A DNA stretch of 64,000 nucleotides, taken from Siphonodentalium dalli. Taxonomy: Eukaryota; Mollusca; Scaphopoda; Gadilida; Siphonodentaliidae. The notes beneath the pieces are model-generated. The model was not told the origin of the DNA. It did not search any database and saw nothing but the letters and a program-made list of their open reading frames with translations. The position numbers and the translations under genes were made by a program. The stretch is from the NCBI GenBank assembly GCA_032622095.1, contig CP136062.1:130217282-130281281 (forward strand). The letters run 5' to 3'. Shown one piece after another: positions 48,964-59,430 of this stretch. The first letter of the stretch is position 1. Each line of letters begins with the position of its first letter.

Positions 48964-50388
48964 TTATTCTTCTTTTCGTTTTGTTAAGTCCAGGGGTTTA
49001 TCTTGAACTTCACACTTTGGACTTCGATCGGCACTGACACTTTGTGGATTATATACATTCTCTGTTTGAGTACTCGCACTTTCGCTGATGACAGCCTCTG
49101 GATCGCGCATCCATGACTCCCTGAGTGTGTACGTTTTTCCATTAGAAAACGTTACAGATTCTTCTTTTTTTATGCACAGATATCCGTAAGGAGCGAATCT
49201 CCTTTTATAGGTTTGCAGGTGAGTACGGGCGCTAGTGCGTGCAGCCCGCAGTATCTGGGCAGTATGCCCCTCCATGTAGCAGCATGGTGCCCCAATGAAA
49301 AATAATCGGGGGTCCGCCGACAACTGTTCATACGATTGAAACGGTTCCGGGAGCATTATATCTGCATCAAAACGGACTTCAGGTGATGTCATCTCTGGAG
49401 TGTACTCTTCCTCCGTATTTGTACTTCTGTCCCGTTTAATAACTTCATCTGTTTGAGTCTGCTCCGGTAAGCATAATATACCGTGCGTCTGACACTCAAC
49501 TTCATTCGATCTCGTTTCTGAAAATAGTTCATCAAGAACCGCTGTCAGTGCAGGATCTCCAACAGATGTATCACAGGACCGATTAGATGGTTCCCCAGTG
49601 TCTTTTCCCGGTTGCTTCGCTAGACTTGTCGTCAGTGTCGGATCTCTGGCTGATATTTCCCTAGAGAGACTAGATGGTTCCCCAGTGTCGTTTCCAGGCT
49701 GTTTAGTTAAGTCAAGTGGCTGCGTTAGCACTGGGGGCATCGATACCTCGATCTCCTGTGTTGATGACCATGAATGTGCAGGTCCATCCAACTGATCAGA
49801 CACCACTGTTTCGGTTGTCTGAAATGATTTCAGTAATGTGTTTTCGGAAGGTCGTGATACTTTGCGTTCATAAGGATGGGTTGGTCGAGACGATGCGCTC
49901 TCAGATGGACGAGATGGATGATATGAGGTACTGCCAGGCCGACAAGATGGACGGTACGATGTACTCTCAGATCGACGAGCTGATGCATATTCAGATCGAC
50001 GCGGCAGTGTACTTCCAGCGGGATGAGATGGACGAGACGATGTACTCTCAGATCGATGCGGCAATGTACTTTCAGCGGGATGAGATGGACGAGACGATGT
50101 ACTCTCAGATCGATGCGGCAATGTACTTTGTATCTTATGTACTTCTGACCTTATGTTGTTATAATCAACCGGCTCTTCTGCCTCGCTCTGGGACCCTGCT
50201 GAGTTCATGTGCTTCTGTTGGATATGATGTTTCATGCGATAGTTTCTGCTGACACTTGTAACATATTTGCAAAATGGGCAGCTGATGGTATCGCCGTGAG
50301 TATCACGCATGTGTCTTGACCTCTGTATTGCGGTATCGAATGGAATGTCGCACATGGAGCAATTGTATATCAGTAATCTGTCAGGCAT
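48964..50388 (-). CDS. Retrotransposon ORF3: two C2H2 fingers, Ser-rich repeats, PLDLT motifs
   Basis: 474 codons, ATG at 50388, beginning 27 bp after the pol stop, so it sits where env lies in other elements. Residues 10-31 (C10, C13, H26, H31) and 37-60 (C37, C40, H55, H60) form two C2H2 zinc fingers. Residues ~88-180 are low-complexity and partly a 57 bp tandem duplication (about 50012-50135). PLDLT occurs near residue 220 and again at 465-469; PxDLS/T is the docking motif for CtBP corepressors. TQT-type motifs (QTQTDE, STQTEN) resemble dynein light chain LC8 sites. The region near residues 350-430 looks folded but I do not recognise it. There is no signal peptide or transmembrane segment, so it is not an env. 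It is probably nuclear or nucleic-acid binding. Function inferred only. Confidence 0.75.
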   Translation of the reverse strand: MPDRLLIYNCSMCDIPFDTAIQRSRHMRDTHGDTISCPFCKYVTSVSRNYRMKHHIQQKHMNSAGSQSEAEEPVDYNNIRSEVHKIQSTLPHRSESTSSRPSHPAESTLPHRSESTSSRPSHPAGSTLPRRSEYASARRSESTSYRPSCRPGSTSYHPSRPSESASSRPTHPYERKVSRPSENTLLKSFQTTETVVSDQLDGPAHSWSSTQEIEVSMPPVLTQPLDLTKQPGNDTGEPSSLSREISARDPTLTTSLAKQPGKDTGEPSNRSCDTSVGDPALTAVLDELFSETRSNEVECQTHGILCLPEQTQTDEVIKRDRSTNTEEEYTPEMTSPEVRFDADIMLPEPFQSYEQLSADPRLFFIGAPCCYMEGHTAQILRAARTSARTHLQTYKRRFAPYGYLCIKKEESVTFSNGKTYTLRESWMRDPEAVISESASTQTENVYNPQSVSADRSPKCEVQDKPLDLTKRKEE

Positions 50389-50415
50389 CTGAAATTACAG
50401 AAATGTAAGGCACCA

Positions 50416-53190
50416 TTATAATTTCTGTTGAGTGTTAGCACTTCTAGTTGCCACCCTCTCCCCGGGAATAAACCACTTCCTCGCTCTTCCAGTATATTGT
50501 TTAAGTCTGGTTAGGTGTACAACCTTAGATAATAATTTCGGCCCTTTCTTTATACGGTATAATAGGTCAGACAGTTTGTCAATTACTGTGAATGGTCCCT
50601 CAAATTTTGGAACTAATTTTCGTGATAATCCCTTGCCTACTTGGGTTGATCGAAGCAATACAATATCCCCAATTTTGGGATATATTTGGGACTTCTTATG
50701 AGCTTTGATGTCATAGTTCCGTTTTTGTCGATCGCTAGAATTTTTCATAGTCTTTCTAGCATGGTCATGTACTCGGTCCAGTTTATGTTGCAAGGTCTCA
50801 ATGTATGTCGGGATAATCTCATCAGTTTTATTTGTATCTGTCGGACCTTGTGGTGCATATGTCGGGTACAGTAAGTCAGTAGGTATGTCAGCCTCCCTAC
50901 CCAACATCATCGTGCATGGTGTGAAACCGGTACTTTCGTGCACTGATGTGCGATAAGCCCACATGACAAGTGGAAGGAATTCATCCCAATCCCGTTGCGA
51001 TTTCGAAATATATTTGGCCAACATATCCTTAATCGTTCGATTCATGCGTTCTACGAGCCCGTCACTTTGGGGATGAAAAGGCGTTGTCCTCGTCTTATCA
51101 ATGTGCAGGCTTTTACATAAATACTGAAAAATGTGTCCCTCAAATTGTCGACCCTGGTCTGTGTGCACTTGTAGTGGGATACCCCATCTCGCAATAAATT
51201 CTCTAAGAAAGATATTAGCTACCGTGGTAGCCTCCTGGTTTGGCATCGGGTAGGCCTCTGCCCACCGAGTGAAGTAGTCGGCAATGACTAGTATGTATTT
51301 GTTACCACTATTTGTTTTGGTGAGGGGTCCAGCGATATCTAAGGCCACTCGTTCCATGGGTGCCCCCACCAGGTACTGTTTCATTTTCCCCTTCATAGTG
51401 GGACCCAGTTTTCTCTTTTGGCATTGTGGGCATTTTTGCACAAATAAGTGAGCCGAGTTGTAATAGCCCGTCCAATAATATCGTTCTCGTAGCTGGTTAA
51501 TCAGTTTGTGAATTCCCAAATGACCTCCACTTGGGTCACTGTGTAACATTTTTAGGATATCCTCTCGCCAACATTTTGGAGTCACTAACTGCCATTTTTC
51601 TTCATCATCATCGGAGATCCATTTCCGATATAAGATACCGTCTCTCATGTTTAACCGATCCCATTGAGCCCAATAGGTCTTTATTTTGCTTGATAGTGGT
51701 GATACATGCTCCCATCTAGGCTTTTCCATGTTCTGTTCTTTCCATTCTATTATCACTCCAATTTCTTTGTCTTTTCTCTGTTGCTCTTTAATTTCCTCTC
51801 TCGTCTTGGGAACTAGCCAAGTAATTTTTTCACCATCTGCAACTGTGTCTTCTGTCGATTTCACCTGTTTTTGTCGTGTATCTCTATTTACACATTCACA
51901 TTCTGCTTTATCTGTTTCTCTTTGTTGTTGCCTTTCGCAATGGCTACATTTCACACAGGGTCTTCTGGAAAGGCCATCTGCATTTGTATGTAGTTTGCCT
52001 GGTCGATGCTGAATGGTGAAATCATAGGTGTCTAGGACCTGTATCCATCTAGCAAGTTGGCCCTCGGGATTTTTGAAGCGCCATAGCCAATTTAATGCCC
52101 CATGGTCACTTCTCACCAGAAACTTCACGTTAAATAAATATGCGTGGAAATTCTTCACTCCATCAACAATTGCCAGTAACTCCTTCCTTGTAATACAGTA
52201 TGATCTCTCCGGTTTTGACAAAGCCCTGCTATAATACGCTATAGCATGTTCACCATCGTCAAATTTCTGCGAGAGAACTGCTCCGATACTTTCGTTGCTA
52301 GCATCACAATCTAGGAAAAACATTTTTGTGAAGTCTGGATACTTTAGGACTGGTTCCTTCATCAATGATTGTTTCAGATTTTCAAAAGCGTTTTCTGTCT
52401 GTTCATTCCACGCAAATTTGACATCTTTTTCTGTGAGCTTATGTAAAGGTTTTGCAATTTGGGCAAAGTTCCGAATGAATTTTCGGTAGTATGATGCTGT
52501 TCCCAGAAAACTTCGGACATCCTTGATATTCCTCGGGCGGCCCCATGTTTGAATAGCCTTGACCTTGTCAGGATCTGGTTCAATCCCATTTTCAGATACG
52601 ACATGCCCCAAGAACTTGCATTTGTCCCGAAATATAAAACACTTCTTTGGCGATATTTTGAGCCCTGCTTCCTTTATCCGAGTCAGTACTTGGTCCATGC
52701 GTTCACAGTGATCTTTGAATGACCTTGAAAAGATCAAGACGTCGTCAATATATAATACACATATGTGCCATTGAAGGCCAGCCAGCACGTTTTCCATCAA
52801 GCGCTCAAAGGTGGCCCCGGCATTGCAGAGGCCAAATGGCATAACCCGGTATTGATACTGAGAATTTGATGTTATGTTTGATGTCACGAAGGCTGTCTTC
52901 GGTCGATCTTTCTCAGCCAGAGGTGTCTGCCAATAACCCGCTACCAAATCAAGGCCGGAGTACCATTTTGATCCCCGCAATGCATCTAAGCTGTCATCTA
53001 GACGTGGGATTGGGTACGAGTCCTTCACTGTGACATCGTTGACATTTCGAAAATCAATGCAAAATCTTATTTCAGGTTTTACATCAGCATCTTGATTTTC
53101 CTTGTTTTTTCCCTTCCTAACAATAACAACTGGACTCGCCCAACTAGATTTTGACTCTTCTATAATACCCGCTCTCAGCATACGTTGCAC
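50416..53190 (-). CDS. pol: Ty3/gypsy pol: reverse transcriptase, RNase H, integrase
   Basis: 924 codons open without interruption, counted from a GTG at 53190; the frame really continues from the protease ORF through a frameshift near 53200. Reverse transcriptase spans ~1-250, with catalytic D81 (GLDL) and YIDD (147-150). RNase H follows, with D294 (DCDAS), E337 and D362 (SDHGAL). Integrase has an HHCC zinc site (H550, H557 or H561, C587, C590) and a D618 / D678 / E714 triad (LDIAGP, HTDQGR, GLVERM). A GPF motif near residue 860 is the GPY/F module typical of gypsy integrases. The order RT-RH-IN is the Ty3/gypsy order. All catalytic residues are present, so the copy is rather young. Ends 27 bp before ORF3. 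Confidence 0.95.
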   Translation of the reverse strand: MQRMLRAGIIEESKSSWASPVVIVRKGKNKENQDADVKPEIRFCIDFRNVNDVTVKDSYPIPRLDDSLDALRGSKWYSGLDLVAGYWQTPLAEKDRPKTAFVTSNITSNSQYQYRVMPFGLCNAGATFERLMENVLAGLQWHICVLYIDDVLIFSRSFKDHCERMDQVLTRIKEAGLKISPKKCFIFRDKCKFLGHVVSENGIEPDPDKVKAIQTWGRPRNIKDVRSFLGTASYYRKFIRNFAQIAKPLHKLTEKDVKFAWNEQTENAFENLKQSLMKEPVLKYPDFTKMFFLDCDASNESIGAVLSQKFDDGEHAIAYYSRALSKPERSYCITRKELLAIVDGVKNFHAYLFNVKFLVRSDHGALNWLWRFKNPEGQLARWIQVLDTYDFTIQHRPGKLHTNADGLSRRPCVKCSHCERQQQRETDKAECECVNRDTRQKQVKSTEDTVADGEKITWLVPKTREEIKEQQRKDKEIGVIIEWKEQNMEKPRWEHVSPLSSKIKTYWAQWDRLNMRDGILYRKWISDDDEEKWQLVTPKCWREDILKMLHSDPSGGHLGIHKLINQLRERYYWTGYYNSAHLFVQKCPQCQKRKLGPTMKGKMKQYLVGAPMERVALDIAGPLTKTNSGNKYILVIADYFTRWAEAYPMPNQEATTVANIFLREFIARWGIPLQVHTDQGRQFEGHIFQYLCKSLHIDKTRTTPFHPQSDGLVERMNRTIKDMLAKYISKSQRDWDEFLPLVMWAYRTSVHESTGFTPCTMMLGREADIPTDLLYPTYAPQGPTDTNKTDEIIPTYIETLQHKLDRVHDHARKTMKNSSDRQKRNYDIKAHKKSQIYPKIGDIVLLRSTQVGKGLSRKLVPKFEGPFTVIDKLSDLLYRIKKGPKLLSKVVHLTRLKQYTGRARKWFIPGERVATRSANTQQKL

Positions 53191-54350
53191 TTCTTCCTCA
53201 GCTTGCTTGCATATGGGACACGTCTCGGAGCTTGTTTTATCGGTTTGGCATCTCCCGTGTCAATCGTGTGTTCTGTTAAATGAGTTTGACCTAGATCTTC
53301 TTTATGCTTTGAGAACACAGATGCATGTTTCATAATTAGCTTCTTTACAGTCAGCTCTTGTTCAGATGTCAACATCTCGCCACATTGCTCCATAAGTACA
53401 TTCATATGCTCTGGTAATTTGACATCTTTTATATCTGTCTCTGTGTCTTCTGACATTTTATTAACTTTGTTCAGTTTTTCCCGAGTTTCAGTTGAAATTT
53501 GCTCCATTGGCTCTTCTGGGGTTCCGCTTAAGCCAAGAGGTGTTATACAGGTTCCTCGTATTATTTCGCAGTTGGCTATGCTTCCATTTTGATACAGTTT
53601 CTTTGATGTCTGATCAACATTGATCAGCCTTACAGGAATACATTCACGTGTCGGGTCGAATATGCTGGTAGCTATCAATATATCTGCTTTTTCCAGACTA
53701 TCGCCTCTCGCTGACACAATTGCATTCCGTGCAAAACACTCGCCCCCTTCTAAATGAGCTGGTAGGATCATCTCTGACAGCGGTGGTATGATGGCATCTT
53801 CATGTAATATCAGCCGGAACATTGTGTTTACCTGGCTTTCCAACTGGCACTTGAACTCTACATTGTTCAGTTTCAATATCTTGCCTTTAAAGTTCAGTTC
53901 GCATCCATAGTAATTGAGAAAATCATAACCCAAAATTGCTGGTGTATCTAAATCGGCTACGATCATTCGGCACTGGCACTCAAATCCTCCTATCTTCAGA
54001 GGAAAAACAGCTGCTCCAAGTGGGATGACCTTTTCACCGTCAGCCATCTTAAGACTTCCACACCGACTTTGTAGTTGGGGTTTTAAATTATCTGGAATTC
54101 TCTCATATATTTTGGAGTGAAGAACCGATACTGTAGCGCCTGTGTCAATTAGGCAATTAACAGTTTGATCAAGAATATTGACGTCCAAAAACATGCCATC
54201 GTGCTGCTGTTCTTTAAATTCATATATGAACTCGGGTCTTATGTTATCATTTTCATTATCAATATTGTGTGCTGTCTCGTGACCCTCCGAAACAGCATCT
54301 ACCAGTTTTCCGAAGTCGCCTTTGTCTCGGAGATCTTCTTTGGAAAAGTT
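53175..54350 (-). CDS. Ty3/gypsy aspartic protease and RT-linker ORF
   Basis: The frame is open from 54350, with the first ATG at 54194 (339 codons from there). The protease active site is LIDTGA (D17 of the ATG form) and the second hallmark is ILG (87-89). A long linker follows, with a leucine/glutamate-rich region (HMNVLMEQCGEMLTSEQEL). The frame reads into the start of RT (IKQAPRRVPY) and then stops out of frame; the RT continues (KQAEEEVQRML) in another frame. The shift lies at about 53205-53215. A disabling indel is the simplest reading; programmed frameshifting at this place would be unusual. No gag precedes it on this strand. Confidence 0.88.
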   Translation of the reverse strand, partial: NFSKEDLRDKGDFGKLVDAVSEGHETAHNIDNENDNIRPEFIYEFKEQQHDGMFLDVNILDQTVNCLIDTGATVSVLHSKIYERIPDNLKPQLQSRCGSLKMADGEKVIPLGAAVFPLKIGGFECQCRMIVADLDTPAILGYDFLNYYGCELNFKGKILKLNNVEFKCQLESQVNTMFRLILHEDAIIPPLSEMILPAHLEGGECFARNAIVSARGDSLEKADILIATSIFDPTRECIPVRLINVDQTSKKLYQNGSIANCEIIRGTCITPLGLSGTPEEPMEQISTETREKLNKVNKMSEDTETDIKDVKLPEHMNVLMEQCGEMLTSEQELTVKKLIMKHASVFSKHKEDLGQTHLTEHTIDTGDAKPIKQAPRRVPYASKLRKKCNVC

Positions 54351-54387
54351 TCATTATCACCGTGTTTTGGTTGTGTCTCACTTCAAC

Positions 54388-54398
54388 TGGTGGCAGCG
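54388..54398 (+). promoter_or_regulatory. Candidate primer binding site of the plus-strand gag
   Basis: TGGTGGCAGCG, about 60 bp upstream of the gag ATG, is the kind of sequence found right after the 5' LTR in many gypsy elements. The expected 5' LTR is not on its left; instead the minus-strand protease ORF begins within ~40 bp. Confidence 0.45.
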
Positions 54399-54460
54399 AT
54401 TTTTACGAACCAACGTTCATACATAATAACTTGAGGATATCAAAATATAGTTCATACACA

Positions 54461-56511
54461 ATGACCAGGGGTCGCAAACCACGGACCACTGAAAATCAGA
54501 CTGAACCAACAGATAGACAAACTAGGAATAGTGCCAGACAGCCTGATTATAGCGATACCATTACTGAACGTGCTAAACAGGGTGACATAGACACAGCAAC
54601 TAATAGTAATACGTTGCAACATATTAAGAAAATGACTGACACAGCCGACAAATCCCAAGATAGACAGGCAGACAAATACAATCAATTGAGTGACCAAATG
54701 GCACAGATGATGACTACAATGCAGAAATTTATGCAAACTGCATTAGTAACTACGAACCCTTGTGCACATAGTACAGAACTGAATGGAAAAGATGAAACTG
54801 GGGCGACGCATGAAAGTGGTCATGACGGTGATGACAAAGTGACAGATTGCAGACCTGTATGTAGTGACACGCCAAGTAGGGCTGATGACAACAGACAAGA
54901 GACTGGACCATATTTAGTTGACACGGTGAACACACGGGTTGACTCAAATAATTATTCAGTGGAACAATCCGATTATAGGGGCATAGCAAATGACTTACCT
55001 CATTCAGCCTTCCACAGGGTGGAACCAACTCCAATAGGGGATACTCATAGTAATAGGGCACATATGGCTAACCATAGATGGGATTACCCATACAATCAGC
55101 CAACAAGCGATTTACATCCACCTCAGTATACGCATACATCATATGATCACAATTACACAAGATCACATAATCCATCATATGGGAATGAGAAATTCAGTGG
55201 TGAGCATCCTTATATGGTGTCAGGTCCATATAGTCAAATGGGTGGGGTGATGCACAAGAATTCCCAATCAGGGGGAGATGTCCTAGTTCGCACCTTCCAC
55301 TTAATAATCAAATGAGACCAGTACCAAGATCCACACCGCAGGGGGAAATTGCACAACCTAAACAATTTAGGGGTGACATATATAATCAACGTGGTATGGA
55401 CAATCAACCGGGGTACGACTATAATCCACGGTGTACAGATAAGCATACCGACTATCCAGAGAGATTCAGAAGCACAGAGGCTCAAATATTGGAATCCAAA
55501 GGAGAGATTTATAGGGGGAAATCTACACAAAATCACAGCTATGATTTTCCAGAACATCCCCAGAACAAATGGAACACACCAAACCATGGATTCAATGGCA
55601 GGGAGGTGACACATGACCGTAATCTGGCCAGGCCAGATGTCTATGATGGGCGCAAAAGCTGGACAGATTACTTCGCCCATTTCAACATGGTTGCAAAAAT
55701 CAACAATTGGTCAGACCACTCCAAACTAATGCAATTAAGCATCCATCTTAGGGGCTCAGCTCGCAGCATCTTGGCAGATCTTACAATCGATCAGCTTAAC
55801 AATTATGATGAATTACTTCGTGTACTCACATCACGTTTTGAGCCCAAAAATCAAACCGAGATGTATCGCGCTCAATTGGATGCTAGATCTCGCCGAGACA
55901 AAGAAACACTACCAGAGTTGGCCCAAGAAATCAAGCGGCTTGTCCGCATGGCATACCCCACAGCTCCCATGGATATCAGAGACAGCTTAGCGTACAGAGC
56001 TTTTCGGGATGCATTGCAGGATCAAGACATGGAGTGGGCCATCTGTCAAGGAGGTACTGAGAATGTTGATGAAGCCTTGAACCTTGCACTGAAATACGAA
56101 GCGTTTCAGAAGAGTAGGGGACGTCGCAACCAGTACAATTGAGTCAGGATGCAGCAAGAAGATACAAGCGATAGGCGATTAGTTATGAAATCAGAAGAGG
56201 TAGATCCTGATCCAGATGAAAAAATAAGGCAGATTATCACGGACACTGTCCAGGGGATAATGAAAAGGGAGAAATTTCAGAAAAAATTCTGCAATTACTG
56301 TAAGACGACAAATCACGTAGAGGAAAACTGTTTTAAAAAACAGAAAGACATGAGATATCCCAGACGGAGGCGACCACAAAGTAATCCACAAATAGCCCGG
56401 ACAAAGTCGGGCACATCAGATGTAGCTTATATTTGGTATGGAGAGTCCTTGTGTGACAGGGATTCGCATTTGATCAAATTGGTTCACTGGATAAAATATG
56501 GGCAGAACTAG
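54461..56511 (+). pseudogene. gag: Ty3/gypsy gag (capsid plus CCHC knuckle), two breaks
   Basis: ATG at 54461 (MTRGRKPRTTENQ). The N-terminal part is polar, with a short coiled-coil-like segment (QMAQMMTTMQKFMQ), and is open to 55315. A frame change near 55270, in a run of G, leads into 55312-56142. That part has the retrotransposon capsid core (WTDYFAHF, LSIHLRGSA, YDELLRVLTSRF, LVRMAYP, AFRDAL). An in-frame TGA at 56140-56142 then separates it from 56149-56511, which holds one CCHC zinc knuckle (C48, C51, H56, C61 of that part) and a basic tail. The gag runs opposite to and away from pol, so it cannot be co-translated with it. It builds virus-like particles in working elements; this copy is likely inactive. 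Similarity fades near 56420. Confidence 0.85.
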
Positions 56512-57172
56512 AGCCATAAATCTGATTTTTCCCATGATGTTAATACTTAAAACGACTTCTCATGACCACTGATCATGCCACATCAGAAAATAATAATCCT
56601 CACTGAAAAGTAACCTTTGTGGAGGATACTCTGTGAAGTGTACTTGTTTATTTTACAACATGGGTTCAGTCCTGCATATTTTTCTTGTGTCAATACATTA
56701 CATACATTGTGTGAAAGTTGTAACATTTTTCAGGTGTAATATAAATCACATTCTTCAGCGGAAACTGTGGTGGAGTAACTGAGTTACTGGCCAAGCCATG
56801 TGACCATGCAGTCTAAAATAAACTTACTATTAGAATATCTCTACTTTTCTTGCTAAAGCTTCTTAGTGTCTAAATGATGGCACTGCATTGGCTATATCCA
56901 GATCTTCGCTAGGGTTTGGGGGATTGGTACCCCAAAGTCCACTGGGGCGGATTATTAGTCCATAAAAAACAAAGGTGTTTTTCTATGTATATATGAGCTT
57001 GAAATACATGTACATGACAGACAAATAGTTGAAATTGATATAGTTATTGTCACATATTTCACATTATGGGATTGAACAACTATACTCCATTTGATATAAA
57101 TCATTCAAACTTTATTATATCTGTCAATTTTATAAAATTCAAGCACATTTGATAACCGCATCACAAACATCA
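56512..57172. other. Non-coding stretch right of gag
   Basis: No LTR, pol or other gene is seen, although a plus-strand element would need pol here and a minus-strand element would need its 5' LTR here. AT-rich with no named structure. Confidence 0.6.
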
Positions 57173-57176
57173 TTAA

Positions 57177-57591
57177 AGGTACTCAATCCGATTAAACACC
57201 CCTAAATTACTATTTCTTAGGCTTCGGGGGTAAAAAATATTTAATTCGAGTCGAGGAACCTACCCATCAAAGCTCAGAGTGGTCAGATATCGATGTTTGA
57301 AGTTTATTATTTCAATTGTTTGTGGCCTAGAAACACGCCGTCAAACGAATGGTCTTGGTCAAAATTGCGGATGAAGAAGGCATACTCTAAAAACAAGTGA
57401 TGAAACGGACAAATTTCGTTGAACAAAATGTTCATAATAACACGTTTTGGGAAAATTGATACCATAGTTGACAGTGGTTAGCATTATTTTGTTGCATGTA
57501 ATCGATTCTGATAACTAAAACATATTTTTAAGAAATGTTGTTGCTGTTGTATCTTGATGGTATGGGGACCCTCTGATCGGATTGAGTACCT
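57177..57591. mobile_element. TTAA-flanked MITE, AGGTACTC family, copy 1
   Basis: TTAA at 57173-57176 and 57592-57595. The ends are AGGTACTCAATCCGAT and its reverse complement. 415 bp, no transposase. Other copies are at 61537-61956 and from 63568 to beyond the window. TTAA targets fit piggyBac or Kolobok; the AGG start does not fit the usual CCC of piggyBac, so the superfamily is open. Confidence 0.82.
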
Positions 57592-57599
57592 TTAATCAC

Positions 57600-58280
57600 A
57601 TACATAACAAATTGTTATTGAACACATGTATCTATTTTAGCACAATATGCTCAGCAATAAGGTTGAAAATTAATACATAAAATGCAGTAATACAATCTGC
57701 TAAAGTTGCAGTTAATTGGTCTTCCAGCTTATGATTGTATTATGTCCTTTACATGTCTCTACATTTAGTGCTAGAAATCTTGGAGTTAAAGCCCTTTAAA
57801 GCCTCCATAGTAAGCATATATAGGTCTGGAAATTCCGATCAATAATGAATATAGACAGTAAAAATTGTCAAATCATTTCATCTCAAACATATTTTCAACC
57901 AACGCATTGTAGTTAAAACAGCAAAGTTGGATACATTGCTCCAAATAAAAAAACATCATTACACAGGTCAGATATTATCTTACCTGTCCATGTTTGTTAA
58001 AAAAAAACTTGGGAGAATGGGGGGGGGTAGTAATTAAAGTAGAATTGAAGAAAGTGAGAGGTTTTTGGGTGAATAGGGACAGAGTTATGAGATTTAAAAC
58101 TACTCTCCCCCAAATACTTTAACCCCTTCTTAAGACAAATTATTTGACCTTTTGATTTCAAGTTGGGTACTGATGTATGGATTCCTGTGATCATATCTTT
58201 GAAAACAGTATCAGTTATAGATAATAGCTATCGCCAAGGTATGGGTTAACATCTACTGACACAAACAGCGTCTTTAAAAA
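57600..58280. other. Non-coding stretch
   Basis: Nothing recognised beyond a G9 run near 58020 and ordinary AT-rich sequence. Confidence 0.5.
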
Positions 58281-58540
58281 ATTGTTTAAGCCATACCACA
58301 TGTTAGTCCCTTTGGTGCCAAACAGATGGTCCATGGAGGTACATGTAACACAAACAGACCCGACCTTTGCAAATGTAGGCACCAACTGTGGCATCTTTAA
58401 CGGGTCCACACATTTTGATTCCTCGTATAATTGGAGAATAATGTGTATGAATTTGGTGGAAATTTGCGCTAAACATATTTCTATAAATTTTGTCCCACCC
58501 TCCACCCGACCCTATCCTTGACTCACGTGGCACCACTATG
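58280..58540 (-). repeat. Inverted copy of the 28 kb ~150 bp repeat family
   Basis: The minus strand reads like the 28095-28250 repeat: a TTTAGCGC phrase, then TTTCCACCAAATTCATACAC, then ATACGAGGAAT and a GGTGCC-type segment. Old and diverged. Confidence 0.65.
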
Positions 58541-58559
58541 ACATCTCTACTCATTATGA

Positions 58560-59430
58560 CGAGTAATATAAACAGAATGGGTGGACATTGGCGACAAACA
58601 AATTTGTATCATCCATACCAAATGTCATTGAGATCCGAGCACAATTGTTGAAGTTATGGCCTGAACAGACCTAGGACGGAGCAAAAAGCCAACATTTCAA
58701 AATAAACAAAGATCAATAACTGTAGAATGGAAAACGCGAACCAAACGTATGAACACTCCATTGAATGTCCTCATAGTAGGGAACATCCTTACCAAATTAC
58801 TTTGAGATCTGAGCACTGCTGTTCACGTTATGACATGAACAGACATCGGATGGACCGATGGACACACAGGATGTATTATATTATTGGTTTGCCAAGCAAG
58901 CAGTCTGTCCATCTGTACATCCGGTTGCTTTTTTTCATTTCTGGATGATAACTTTAGATAGTCTAAACTGTATGGAATGAAATTTGGTATGTGGGTTTAC
59001 TAACACAAAATACAGGTCAAATTTGGGTTCCGCCTGCTAATTTCCACCAGAGTTATGGCCCTATTTGTTGGAATTTGAACTCAACATTCATTTCTGGATG
59101 ATAACTTTAGTAAACTTAGTCTGAACTGAATGGGATTATATTTGGTATGTGAGTCTACTAGACCAAAATACAGATAAAGTTTGACTTAAAATTTGCTGAT
59201 TATTTTGGGTTCTGTGTGATAACTTTAATTTTAGTTGTCTGACTGTTTTCAAATTGTGTACGTAGATTATCCACACGAAAACACAGACCAAGTTCGAATT
59301 TGGATTCGAGTTATGGTCCTTGTTGACTTAGAATTTCCCAATTTATTTTGTTTTTCAGGCAATAACTTAGTTTTAGTTATCTGTTTTTAAATTTGGTATA
59401 TGGATTACTCGGTATGGCCCTTTGATGAAT
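58560..59430 (+). repeat. Degenerate tandem repeat with TCTGGATGATAACTTTAG phrase
   Basis: Three to four diverged copies, recognisable by TTTCTGGATGATAACTTTAG (near 58936 and 59092), AATTTGGTATGTG, AATACAG and ATTTCCACCAGAGTTATGGC. This style is common in bivalve and gastropod genomes. No coding content. Confidence 0.65.

Noticed and set aside
49716-50252. 178-codon plus-strand ORF opposite ORF3
   Set aside because: Antisense shadow of the Ser-rich repeat of ORF3; repetitive peptide of M-D-E-T-M-Y-S-Q type.
54269-54460. Upstream extension of the gag ORF from 54269
   Set aside because: It runs through the protease ORF on the other strand and the candidate primer binding site. The natural start is ATG 54461.
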